A DNA stretch of 64,000 nt from Zygnema cylindricum. Its lineage: Eukaryota; Streptophyta; Zygnematophyceae; Zygnematales; Zygnemataceae. This document shows positions 40,897-51,300 of the stretch, one piece after another. The translations under genes and the position numbers were made by a program. Numbering within the stretch: position 1 is the first letter of the stretch; each line of letters starts with the position of its first letter. The DNA lies in assembly GCA_037447655.1 (NCBI GenBank), contig JBBHKE010002363.1, forward strand, positions 148,488-212,487, in the 5' to 3' direction. The notes beneath the pieces are model-generated. The model searched no databases and was not told the DNA's origin. It saw nothing but the letters and a program-made list of their open reading frames with translations.

Positions 40897-41691
40897 GTGC
40901 TGAAGAGGGCACTCAAGAGAGGGGAAACGATTAGTATGGCGATCGTCCAGCTAATGGAGGAGGCGAAAGAGGAGATTCTGGAAGAATGGAAGAAGAAGGA
41001 CTCCGAATTCGACTCAAAAGAGTGGGATGACGTAGGAAAGACTTCCGAAGAGGCCCCAAAAGTCGTGACAAAACTTCTCGAGGAGTACGTAGACGTATTT
41101 CCCCCTAAGCTCCTTGAAGGATTACCTCTAAAGCGCGAGGTAGACCATAAGATAGAGCTTGTTCCCGGAGCGGTACCCCCGGCTAATCGGATGTACAAGA
41201 TGAGTTACACCGAGTTAGACGAGCTCAAAAAGCAACTCGCGGAGTTGGTCGAAGCCGGAGCAATCGAAATGAGCAAGTCATTGTATGGAGCCCCCGTTCT
41301 CTTCGTAAACAAGAAAGATGGAGGTTTCTTTATGTGTATAGACTATCGAGCGGTAAATAAATTAACGGTGAAGAATGCGTACCCTTTACCGAGGATTGAC
41401 GAGTTATTGGATCGACTGCGCGGTGCTAAATATTTTTCCAAGATAGACTTACGGAGCGGTTACCACCAGATCAATATTGCCGAGGATGATGTGGAAAAGA
41501 CGGCATTTAGAACTCGGTACGGTCATTTCCAGTTTCGGGTAATGCCGTTAGGGTTGACTAATGCACTGGCAACTTTTATGCATTTAATGAATTCCATCTT
41601 TCGGCAATATCTGGACGTGTTTGTAATCGTCTTCCTAGACGACATCTTGGTGTATAGCTAAACGCAGGAGGAACATATCACACATCTGCGG
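40897..41691 (+). pseudogene. Chromovirus J reverse transcriptase
   Basis: The 254-codon frame runs [104 protein letters not shown] and active site [10 protein letters not shown]. All RT finger and palm blocks are present. It stops at TAA 41659-41661 where relatives usually have Lys. Confidence 0.9.
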
Positions 41692-42576
41692 ATGGTCCTA
41701 CAAGTCCTTCGGGAAAATAAGTTGTATGCAAAGAGAAGCAAATGTGATTTCATCAAGGAGAAAATTGATTTTGTGGGCCATGTGGTGAGCCAAGATGGAA
41801 TCGCAGTGGATCCGAACAAAACGAGGGCAGTAAGAGAGTGGCCGCAGCCGGCGAATATTACGGAATTAAGGAGCTTTCTTGGATTATGCTACTACTATCA
41901 CCGTTTTGTAGAAGGTTTCGCAAAAATCGCTGCACCCCTCACTCAGTTACTCAAGAATGGCGTGCCCTATGAGTGGAAATCGGCGCAAAGGGCAGCCTTT
42001 AACACACTAAAGGAGCGGTTGGTCACCGCCCTTGTGTTAGCTGTTCCCGACCCGGACTTACCTTGGATGATAATCAGCGACGCGAGCGATACGGCTATTG
42101 GAGCAATCCTTATGCATGATCAAGGAAAAGGCTTTCAACCCATTGCCTACGACAGTCAGAAACTAAAGGCAGCCTAGCTTAACTGGGCCACCCATGAAAA
42201 AGAGACTATTGCAATCATCAATGCGCTGGAGGTTTGGAAATGTTACGTCCAGGGAAAACGGATCACAATTATCACGGATCACCACGCCCTACAATATCTG
42301 CAAAACCAGCTGAAGTTGTCCAAGAAACAAGTGCGATGGATGACGTTTCTTCAGACCTTCGGACCGGAACTTGTCATCGAGTATAAGCCGGGCAAGACGA
42401 ACCCGGCGGATGCGCTTTCAAGAAGACCCGGAGTCGCTGCGCCAGTAGCGGAGCAACTACCGCAAGCATCGCAGCATGTACACGTGAACTTTGTGAAAGA
42501 GAACACCGCAGCGTCGACCCCAGCGCAGGATCCGAAACTCAGCGCAGTCACCAGTACTGTGCAAGTGGACGAATAG
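41692..42576 (+). pseudogene. Chromovirus J RT connection and RNase H
   Basis: [25 protein letters not shown] and [17 protein letters not shown] form the RT thumb and connection. RNase H shows [13 protein letters not shown], then a TAG at 42175-42177 (for a probable Glu in AAELNW), HEKET, ITDHHAL and NPADALSRRP. An Ala/Gln-rich linker to integrase follows. The catalytic residues appear kept. Confidence 0.88.
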
Positions 42577-42666
42577 TGGTAACGCAGAATAAAGGCCGCC
42601 TACGGCGACGACGACACACTGAACGAACTCATTAAGCGGAAGGTAGTAATTCGTACCGCCAACAGT

Positions 42667-44454
42667 ATGTGGCGGTACAGACCGAGTAAAACAATACGAC
42701 TGTATGTTCCGACAAATATGGAGTTACGACATACGATTCTTAAAATGAGTCACGATGAGCCGCTCAGTGGACATTTTGGGCGAGATAAAACAATAGCGCG
42801 TGTCGCTGAGGCGTATTACTGGCCAAACATGACTCGCGACATTGCGGAATATGTCCGAACGTGCGACTCCTGTAACAGGAACAAATCGGAACCAGGCAAC
42901 AAGGTCTGTTACAACCCCTTCCCCATACCATCTGTTCCTTCGGAAGCAATCTCGATGGATTTCATCGTAGCTCTTCCGCTGACGAAGGAGGGCTACGACT
43001 CAATCTTTGTCGTCGTGGATTACTTAACAAAAATGGCCCATTTCTTACCCACGTCCACCACAGCCACTGCACGAGATATCGCGGACTTATTCTTTCGAGA
43101 GATATTCCGCCATCACGGACTTCCGAAGAGGATCTTCAACGACCGCAACCGCACATTCGTGAGCCACTTTTGGCGAAATGTATTTGCGCTGTGTGGCACG
43201 CATTTGGCCATGTCCACAGCCTACCACCCTCAAACTGATAGTCAGACTGAAAGGGTGAATCGAACTCTAGAGGAAGCGTTGCGGGCTTATGTCTCGGTGC
43301 ACCAAACGGATTGGGTGGTCCATTTAACGGCAATCGAGGTGGCGTACAACAGTGTCGTGCACTCGTCTACGAATGCTACGCCATTCTCATTAAATGGACG
43401 ACAGCCCACTCTTCCCCAAAACTTATTGGTAGTGGATTGCCATAAGCCAGCAGCTCTAGATTTTGCCAAAACGCTACAAGGGAACCTGGAAAAGGCGACC
43501 AAGGCACAACAGTTAGCAAAAGATCGCCAGAAGTCGCAGGCCGACGCTCACCTGAAGGAAGTCGTCTTTGGTGTGGGGGAAAAAGTTCGCCTTAATTTGG
43601 CCAACCTCTCCTTGCCGGGTGCCCTCTCCAAGAAATTGACACCGAAATTCACGCGCCCGTTCACAGTTCTCTCCCGTGTGGGAGACGTGGCTAATAAGTT
43701 GGATATTCCGAAGGATTGGCATATCCATAATGTCTTATATGTTTCCCTCCTTAAACCATTCCGCGACCCTGATTGGTTGTTTCCTAATCGACGACAAAAT
43801 ACTCCTTTACCACCTGTTCAGGGTACCTCAGACGAGTATGAGGTGGAAGAGATCCTACAGTCGCGAAGCTCTCAAAATTCCAACTCCAGCAAATATTTGG
43901 TGCGTTGGAAGGGCTACGGTGCTGAGGATGATTCTTGGGTGGACGAGGAGGATCTGCATTCCTCTGAGTTGTTGCACCGGTTTCACCAGAGTGCGGACAC
44001 TCGGCTACAACGAAAGGGCAATCACAGGGGCCAAAATAAAGGAGCAAAGAGCGGTGTCGCAACCATCGCAATTATATTGGGGACACGGCAAAGGAACGCA
44101 GCAGCAATGTTACCGCACCGCAGCGCTATAACAACGCAGCCACCGCAGCGCAACATGGTTAAGATGCTGTCAGAGGATCGCAGCGCCACCGCTGCGCTGA
44201 CAGGGAAGCGCAATGGCGCAATTGTGTTTCACCACGTCGGTAAAAACGAACCCTCGGTAAAGCCGCAGCGGGGCAGCTTCATAAATGTTGGACGCTGCGA
44301 TACCCTCGCACGTTGCGACGCTTCGCAGTGTCCAGAAGTGAAACCCTCAACCCTTGTTGATAGAGCAACCATCCACCCTCGCGAACAACCTAGTCTCGGC
44401 AATTTAGAAATTGCTTCCCTCCTGCAGTCAGTTTGCCTTCCCTTGTGCAACTAG
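42667..44454 (+). CDS. Chromovirus J integrase with chromodomain, open frame
   Basis: A 595-codon uninterrupted frame; a preceding in-frame part begins before 42600 but is cut by stops at 42574-42582. HHCC is seen as HFGRDKT, YYWPNM, CDSCNR. Catalytic core: MDFIVALPLT, FNDRNRTFVSHFW, HPQTDSQTERVNRTL. A GPF-like segment (KFTRPFTVLSRVG) leads to the chromodomain (about residues 395-445): EVEEILQSR, YLVRWKGYG, DSWVDEEDL. Chromodomains target integration to marked chromatin. About 145 further residues form a low-complexity tail rich in Arg/Ala/Gln. Confidence 0.93.
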   Translation: MWRYRPSKTIRLYVPTNMELRHTILKMSHDEPLSGHFGRDKTIARVAEAYYWPNMTRDIAEYVRTCDSCNRNKSEPGNKVCYNPFPIPSVPSEAISMDFIVALPLTKEGYDSIFVVVDYLTKMAHFLPTSTTATARDIADLFFREIFRHHGLPKRIFNDRNRTFVSHFWRNVFALCGTHLAMSTAYHPQTDSQTERVNRTLEEALRAYVSVHQTDWVVHLTAIEVAYNSVVHSSTNATPFSLNGRQPTLPQNLLVVDCHKPAALDFAKTLQGNLEKATKAQQLAKDRQKSQADAHLKEVVFGVGEKVRLNLANLSLPGALSKKLTPKFTRPFTVLSRVGDVANKLDIPKDWHIHNVLYVSLLKPFRDPDWLFPNRRQNTPLPPVQGTSDEYEVEEILQSRSSQNSNSSKYLVRWKGYGAEDDSWVDEEDLHSSELLHRFHQSADTRLQRKGNHRGQNKGAKSGVATIAIILGTRQRNAAAMLPHRSAITTQPPQRNMVKMLSEDRSATAALTGKRNGAIVFHHVGKNEPSVKPQRGSFINVGRCDTLARCDASQCPEVKPSTLVDRATIHPREQPSLGNLEIASLLQSVCLPLCN

Positions 44455-44480
44455 TAGAATTGTCTTGTACAGTGGTGTCT

Positions 44481-45761
44481 ATGGCGTCGTCGTTCTCTCC
44501 ACCACCGAAAAGGAGGAGACTTGTACGAGTGGGGCAAGAAGATGTGACCCGTCCCCAGAGATTATTAAGGGCGGCGGAGGCCATGGTAGAGGCAAACCGG
44601 AGGGGAGAGGTAGAAGCGCAGCCGGAACCAGAAAAAACCGCCAGTAGCGAGGCAGGGCCGGCAGGGACCAATGGAGAGGAGGGGTCGGAAAACTCACAGG
44701 ACTCCGAATACACCCCAACTCGAGAACGGGATCAGGAATATAAAGAAGATCATGAGCTCTCGGAGGCGGAGGAACCAGAACGAGAACCAACGCCTCCGCC
44801 AATTGAGGAGCCCGCCTCGGATCTGGAGGTGATGAGGGACCCCAACAAGGAGAGTACCCCTGACGAGCAGTCCTCCGAAAGTGCAGAAAAGAATGGTAAA
44901 GCACAATACCCTAGTGGAGACGAGGTGTTTCTCCTTCAGGGAAGTTAAAGGGAGACGGCCGAGGCGAGTGAACAAGGAGAGGAAATTCCCAATTACCTCT
45001 TTCCACTTCCTGCCGACACACAGAATCCGGATCTCACCTTCGGCTTCGCGAAACGCTTGTATTTGGATCCCAAGGAGTGGCCCGAGGAGTGGCGTACAGG
45101 AAAACCTAGGGACCTTATCTTTATTCTCGCCAGGGTACAATCACACCCAGCCTGGAATTTTATGAGAACAAAAGACCTCGAGAACAATCACAAGGGTTAT
45201 GTGCAGTTAAACCCACATACTCTACCGTTTGTGGAAGTAGTGGAGGACAACTATCGGTAAAGGATAGATGTTCCTGGGTTACTCCGTCAATATCACCCGT
45301 GGGATGTCCGCCTCCATGACATCATCTCTAGGGCAGAGGTTACCCCTGAGGTACGGGCACTCAAGCTAGCCCGAAAGAATGCTCTGCAGCGGGCCCGAGT
45401 TGCAAGGAAGCACGTGTCCTTCAAGTTACAAAAAGTACCTCAGTGGGAACCAGCGGACGAAGAGGCTGAGGAAGTTCCCCCTGTAATCGAACCCGAAGAA
45501 CCCTAAGGTTCGGCACCTGAGGAGCCTACACCGGCGTCCATTCCGCAGTAACCTGAAGCACCGGACTTTGCACCCGAGGAGGGGGAAGACCAGGTTCGGG
45601 CGCGAATCACTCGGAGGCGATTGGCGGCGGCAGATCATCACATTGCTTTGCTGGAGAACCGATGTGAGCAGCTCCAAAATCAACTCGACGCCCTTCGCGA
45701 GGAGTTCGAAGAGTATCGCGAAGAAATATACGACATATTCCGGCAGTTCGAATTTCCCTGA
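44481..45761 (+). pseudogene. Extra reading frame (ORF X) between pol and 3' LTR of chromovirus J
   Basis: I do not recognise this protein. One frame of 427 codons, interrupted only by four TAA triplets (44946, 45258, 45504, 45549), begins 26 bp after pol ends. N-terminus: MASSFSPPPKRRRLVR, a nuclear-localisation-like basic cluster. Next comes a long acidic Glu/Pro/Ser region. A compact middle part (about residues 175-260) has Trp and aromatic residues (LYLDPKEWPEEW, VQSHPAWNF). A Pro/Glu linker and a C-terminal heptad-like coiled coil (HHIALLENRCEQLQNQLDAL) follow. There is no membrane helix or signal peptide, so it is not envelope-like. All four stops are one C-to-T step from CAA. Confidence 0.65.
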
Positions 45762-45806
45762 GTCAGTCAAGGTTCAGCGGGACGCTGAATCCTTAGTGGG
45801 AGGCAG

Positions 45807-46289
45807 TGTTATAGGGTTACAAGATTCGGGTACTTAGTGGCTAAGGCTAGGCTGTTATAGTTGCTGTTCCAGAGCAGCGCAGCTGCGATTCCAGACCAGG
45901 GCAGCGTAGCAGCATAGCAACTTAGCGGTGTAGCAATTTAGTAGCGCCGCAACATAGTAGCGCAGCATAGCAACGCCGCATAATGTAGAATGAGCGGTAT
46001 GGTTCTGGAAGAATGTTTAGATAGATCTAGGTTGACCGGGAAGGTCCACGTGTACAGTTGCAACGTACTAGTTTGACTAGCAGCTAGTTAGTTTAAATAG
46101 TCAGGTAGGCTTGTGAATAGAGCACTTCAAGTAGACCTACGCAGCGAGCGCAACCTTGTACTCTCTTCCAAGTAATAAAGTGCAACCTTGTCTGCTAGTG
46201 CTGTGTGCTCCTACTGTTGTTACGGGAAGATCCTTGATGATTTCCGTTGAGCATTGTGGTGTGCTGTGTGCTCCATTGACCCTTTTACA
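45807..46289 (+). repeat. Chromovirus J 3' LTR
   Basis: 483 bp, same length as the 5' copy, preceded by a purine-rich GTGGGAGGCAG. Differences from the 5' LTR cluster in the first 80 bp. Confidence 0.96.
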
Positions 46290-46294
46290 ATGAG

Positions 46295-46790
46295 GGGTCT
46301 CCGTTGTAGTATGAAAGGAGCGTCTGACATGCTCAAACAAAAAGATAAAGCTAGTTGGACTTTACAGTTAGCCATCAATATTTTACTAGAGGAGGAAGCT
46401 ACATCTATTATTCTCAATTTTGAGCAAGTAGAGGCTTTTAATTCAGACTTTGGGAGGAAAGGTTGGTTTAATCAGCAACGTAATCAGTTTAACTAGTTCA
46501 GACAGTTTAATCAGGGTGGAAATAGACAATCCAACAATGCATGTTTTATTGCACTGAAAGAGGTCATAGATACAAATTCTGTCCTAAACTTAAACAAGCT
46601 AACGATACAGGTTTAAACAGCCAGGGATGGCAACAAAGTCAGTTTTACAAAAGCTTCACGGGGCCAAGACCTTGTGGAAATACACTGTTTTCATCTTCTT
46701 CATCACTCCAGGACGAGACTCTAAAATTTTTTGAGGACGACGACATGGATCTTTTCGCTATGGCGGCAGCAATGGAGGGCACAAAGGACC
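46295..46790 (+). pseudogene. Element F gag, second part
   Basis: Resumes RGLRCSMKGASDMLKQKDKAS and ILLEEEATSIIL, then a Gln/Asn-rich stretch and a degenerate zinc knuckle at about 46538-46582 (FYCTERGHRYKFC). An acidic FEDDDMDLF segment precedes protease. A TAG at about 46494 and one frameshift are present. Confidence 0.78.
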
Positions 46791-47013
46791 CTGGATGGAA
46801 AATGGATACAAGAGCGTGAGCCCACATGTGCTGGAACAAGGCCATCTTTCAAAAATCTCAAAGCAACGCCACAGACAAATATTTATTATGCTTGTGGAAT
46901 GAGTGTCCAAACTCGTGCTATGGGTGATGTGTCCTTGCTAGTTGATGTAGAAGGAAAAGAAATTGAAAGAACCCTTCACAATGTCTTATTTGTGCCTGAA
47001 TTTAAGAAAAATC
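46791..47013 (+). pseudogene. Element F protease region
   Basis: Reads WKMDTRA where WxxDSGA would be, so the catalytic motif is degraded, followed by a TGA. The strand pattern NIYYACGMSVQTRAMGDVSLLVDVEGKEI and VLFVPEFKKNL is the usual copia protease to pre-integrase bridge. It continues at 59881 with FSTLLVESNGFEV once element G is removed. Confidence 0.78.
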
Positions 47014-48069
47014 TGAAACTCTGAGACCTCCATAAGTCCTCAGAGTGGACAGCTTCCAAGAAGCCTCTAGGATAATCCGGACCCCTTTGTGTTTCAGCAA
47101 AAATAAATACCACCCTGGCGGACAAAAACTCTGACCACCTTCACCCCTGTGAAGGGAAGACTCCCCTGAGTCGATAGCAAAAAGAATCTCTGAATTTGCT
47201 CCCCTCAACAGTAAGTTATGGAGGGTCAAAGTTGACCTTTTGTACAGAAGCTCTCTGGGAGAGAGGGTCCTATCTCCTAATTCTTCTAAGTCCTATCTCT
47301 CTCACAGACTCTATCTAGTGATGTACGGAACCAATCACAATACAGTTCTGTACGTAAAAGTACAACTTCCGGTGTACTTTATGTACGGGCATTGTACGGC
47401 ATGCCCTAAATGTCGACACATATCATATCCGGATTCGGTGCCATAATCTCCGGAGATTCCACGACTCAATGTAATTACGCCACGCGTCATCCGATGGGGC
47501 GATGGCCACAAACCGCGGAAATCTTCTTCCGCGATCTCGGCGCTAATTCCGGCCGTCCGATTAGAATCTAATTTAATCGTAGCCATAATAAATACATGCG
47601 CGGTATTCGTTTCACGTAAGAAATAAATGCGCGATATTGATTTCTTGCTCGTACCGTATTCCGTACTTATACATAACCGGATCTATGTATACCGTAAACA
47701 ATTACAGTTAAATGATTTATCCTACGTTTACATGGTTAAATAAATATCAAACTATATACTACGTAATGTTATTTTAAGAGTTAACGGCTAAGGCTACCGG
47801 CTACTTCATGTCTGCCGGCTGGTAGGTACAAGGATAAATTCCTGTCGCCGGCACATTCCTTTTAAATAAATAAACCCTAACTAATATAAGTTTCCCGTAA
47901 ACCTCTGGATAGCCTAGGTAGCCATGGCTCTAGCTCCCTCTTTAATTTCTTTGTGACTGCGACAAGTTTGAGAGTTTGGAGAGAGAAGTTAGAGGTAGAC
48001 TACCTCGGCTTCTTTCTATATTTCTATTTAGACCTATAAAATACTTAAAATGTACCATTAATTTCTACC
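47014..48069 (-). repeat. Element G 3' LTR
   Basis: 1056 bp on the minus strand; first bases GGTAGAAATT instead of TGTAGAAATT. Inverted-repeat arms TGCCGGC (47813-47819) and GCCGGCA (47847-47853). Leader hairpins GACTC[AGGG]GAGTC (47172-47159) and CTTCA[CAGGGG]TGAAG (47154-47139), both perfect. Confidence 0.94.
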
Positions 48070-49146
48070 TCCCCTTATTTTCTAGTCAATCTTTAATTTC
48101 AGACTGCACTTCTCCCTGCAAAAAATTAGCTTAGGGGAAGGAACAGGTTTGGTCATCATATCTGCTACCATCTCACTATCTGGTCTGTACTCTAAACTAG
48201 TTATTTTGTTTTCTACTTTCTCTCTAACAAAGCTGAGTCTGATGTCCATGTGTTTGGCTTTAAAATGATGTTTAGGATTGGCTGAAATAGCGATTGCTGC
48301 CTGATTATCACAAAAAAAAAATTGCACATCACATTAAGGTGACCAAGCTCACCAAGCAAAGACTTGACCCACATCTATTTTTTTACAGCAGAGCAAGATG
48401 CCATATACTCAGCCTCCATGGTGGACTGAGCAATAACTTTTTGCTGTTTGCTACTTGAACAGCAAGCCCCATCATCCACATATAATACATATCTAGAAGT
48501 GCATCTCCTCATCGGAGCATCACCATAACTAGCATCACTCCAAGTAGTGATGTCAGTATTTTTCCCCACCCAAATGCAACCATAGTTCCCTAGTTCCTAT
48601 CAAATATCTAAGGACTCTCTTAGCTGCCTCCCAAACCTTCTTAGTGGGAGCATTTAGACTTCTACTCAGCACTCCTAAAGCTGCAGCTAAATCCGGCCAG
48701 GTACAATTCATAAAATAGATTAGACTTCCCATTACTTGCCAGTAAGGAATAGTCTGCATGAACTTCTGTTCTTCAAGAGATAATTCCTTGTCTAAGACTA
48801 TGACTCCTTCTTCCTCACTCCCCTCACTTCCCTTCTTCAACTCCATTGGAGTTGTACAACTATTAGCTTTATCCATTTGAAATTTTTCAAGCATGTTCCC
48901 TATTGCTTCCTTTTGAGTCAGTCTTATAATTTTCCTTTTTCGGTCTCTCTCTAGTTCAATTCCCAAAATATATTTTGCTTCTCCCATATCCTTCATTTCA
49001 AATCTCCCCTTAAGATCGGTTTTCAGTTTATTAATTTTTTCCATTGATTTACTTAAAACAAGCAAATCATCAACATAAATTGCAAATAAATATAAAACCT
49101 TTCTCATCTTCGAAAACATAGATTGAGTGATCTGAGCTGATCCGAA
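48070..49146 (-). pseudogene. Element G RT end and RNase H
   Basis: Minus strand from 49146 (GYIRISS side of the D insertion). The frame 49233-48553 reads YVDDLLVLSKSMEKINK, KYILGIELERDRKRK and NCTWPDLAAALG. RNase H follows in 48569-48375 (WSDASYGDAPMRRC, STMEAEYMASC) and 48327-48082 (CDNQAAIAIS, HMDIRLSF, DMMTKPVPSPKL). A 1-bp shift near 49080 and stops near 48375 break it. Confidence 0.88.
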
Positions 49147-50194
49147 TGTAGAAACTAATGGTTTTAAAGTATTTTCTAGGTCTGAATAGAAATAAAGAAG
49201 CCGAGGCAGTCTACCTCTAACTTCTCTCTCCAACTCTCAAACTTGTCGCAGTCACTGAGAAATTGGAGAGGAAGCTAGAGCCATGGCTACCTAGGCTATC
49301 CTGAGGTTTACGGGAAATTTATACTAGTTTAGGGATTATGTACTAAAAGGTATATCCGGCCACAGGATTTGATCCTGGGACCTGCCGGCCGACAGATAGT
49401 AAATAGCCGGTAGCCTTAGCCGTTAGGTCTAGAAGTAGTCTTACGTAACATATAGTACGATATTAATTTAAAGATTAATACGTAGGTTAAATCATTTAAC
49501 TGTAACTGTGTTCGGTATACATAGATCCGGTAATTTACAAGTACGGAATTCGGTACATTCACAAAATCAATATCGCGCATTTTATTTCGTAAGTGAAACG
49601 AATACCGCGCATGTATTTATTACGGCTACGATTAAATTAGATTCTAATCGGACGGCCGAAATTAGCGCCGAGATCGCGGAGGAAGATTTCGGCGGTTTGT
49701 GGTCATGGCCACATCGGATGACGCGTGGCGAAATTACATTGGATCGTGGAATCTCCGGAGATTATGGCACCGAATCCGGATATGACATGTGTCGACATTT
49801 GGGACATGTCGTACAATGTTCGTACATAAAGTACACCGGCAGCTGTACTTTTGCGTACGGAACTGTATTCTGATTGGTTCCGTACATCAGTAGATAGAGT
49901 CTGTGAGAGAGATAAGACTTAGAAAAATTAGGAGATAGGACCCTCTCTCCCAGAGAGCTTTTGTACAAAAGGTCAACTTTGACCCTTCATAACTTACTCC
50001 TCAGGGGAGCAAATTCGGAGATTCTTTTTGCTATCGACTCAAAGGAGTCTTCTCTTCACAGGGTTGAAGATGGTCAGGATTTTTGTCTGCCAGGGTGGCA
50101 GTTATTTTTGCTTAAACACAAAGGGGTCAGGATTATCCTAGAGGCTTCTTGGAAGCTGTCCACTCTGAGGACTTATGGAGGTCTCAGAGTTTCA
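49147..50194 (+). repeat. Element D 5' LTR
   Basis: TGTAGAAACT to GAGTTTCA. Six GTAC motifs at 49808-49886; an ATTGG box between the last two. Leader hairpins GACTC[AAAG]GAGTC 50036-50049 and CTTCA[CAGGGT]TGAAG 50054-50069. Confidence 0.95.
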
Positions 50195-51300
50195 GGTTAT
50201 GGGCCCACCCTCTAGGGTACCAATCTTTAATGGAACTGGTTTCATATACTGGGAAAGTATGATGATAGGAGCTCTATGCGAAAAAAGGTTTTCGGGGATA
50301 GTGAGTGGACGATCGGGCGTCCATCAAGTCTTGGAATTCCTCCAGGGTTTAAAGAAAGCAGATTCACCAGGAAAGAGGATTCACCTTCAACGGAGGAAAC
50401 AAATGAAGGAGAGGTGGTGGACAAAGGAAAGGAGAAGGAAGCGACCACACCAATAGCAACTGGTTCAGCATTCATGTCACCTATTCCGAGGAACGAGTAC
50501 AATGATACTGAAACCTGGGACTTCAACAATATGGCGGCAAAGCACTTCATCCTACGCCATCTCACTCAAGGCCTTGCATGTCCCCATTTGCAGGTAGAAA
50601 GGGCATCCGATCTTTGGATGGCTCTCATAGAGATGTACCGAAGTGGTACGATTCAGCAACAACATTTGGCTGATCAGAAAGTTAAAGAGTATGTATACAA
50701 AGGGGGAAATATGTTGGATTTTTGCAATGAACTTGCTACACTCTTCATGGAGTTAGAGAGTTAGGGAAAAGTTTTTAGTGATTATGAAAAGGTTAATTGT
50801 TTACTTATGAAGTTACCTAATGTGTTCGAGAACATAGTCAACCGTGTATAGGACTTGTCGGACTCAAGGTGGATATGGAACTCAGTGGTAGGGATGATTC
50901 TCGTTCGAGAGAATACGATTGAGATCCGAAGGGGAGGAAAGAGTGGCCAAGCCTTGGCAACAACGACCTATTAGAGGAACAAAGATTCCCGGAAACCAGT
51001 CGAAAACTATGGGGGTAGGGAGCAGAAAAAAACAGGCTGATGAGTTCGAACCAAGGGCTCCCAAAGGTTTATGTCATTTTTGTAAGAAACCGGGCACTAT
51101 ATGGCTGAGTGCAGTAAGCTAACCGAGCTTTGGTTAAAAGAGGGGCAGACCGGTGGTACCCCGAGAGGAAAGAAAAAGGCCCTTGTCACACAGGTACTTA
51201 AGGCAGAATCAGAGGAAGAAGACGATCAACTCTTTTTGGATGAGGAGTTGGAGGAAAAAAATGAGGTTGAAATTCCACGAAGGCAGAAATGTGCTTACAC
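50175..51300 (+). pseudogene. Element D gag
   Basis: MEVSEFQVMGPPSRVPIFNGTGF is followed by a one-base deletion near 50312 (compare B and G), then the frame continues RPSSLGIPPGF. Blocks FNNMAAKHFIL, DLWMALIEMYRSG and MLDFCNELATLF are clear. Stops at 50762-50764, about 50850 and about 50971, and a shift near 51030. The zinc knuckle CHFCKKPG is split by a 1-bp loss from HYMAEC near 51090. An acidic tail follows. Confidence 0.88.
50195..50209 (+). promoter_or_regulatory. Primer binding site of element D
   Basis: GGTTATGGGCCCACC adjacent to the LTR, complementary to the initiator tRNA-Met anticodon arm; contains the gag ATG at 50199. Confidence 0.86.

Larger units (their letters stand above)
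38998..46289 (+). mobile_element. Ty3/gypsy chromovirus J, full length, TSD ATGAG
   Basis: 7292 bp with 483-bp LTRs (38998-39480, 45807-46289) running TGT(A/T)ATAGGG to CCCTTTTACA. Duplicated site ATGAG at 38993-38997 and 46290-46294. Gag, protease, RT, RNase H, integrase with chromodomain, and an extra frame lie between. Removing it rejoins F gag (LLM and RGLRCSMKG). Confidence 0.97.

Noticed and set aside
44481-45761. Envelope-like gene in chromovirus J
   Set aside because: No signal peptide, membrane helix or cysteine-rich ectodomain; the protein is basic-acidic with a coiled coil.
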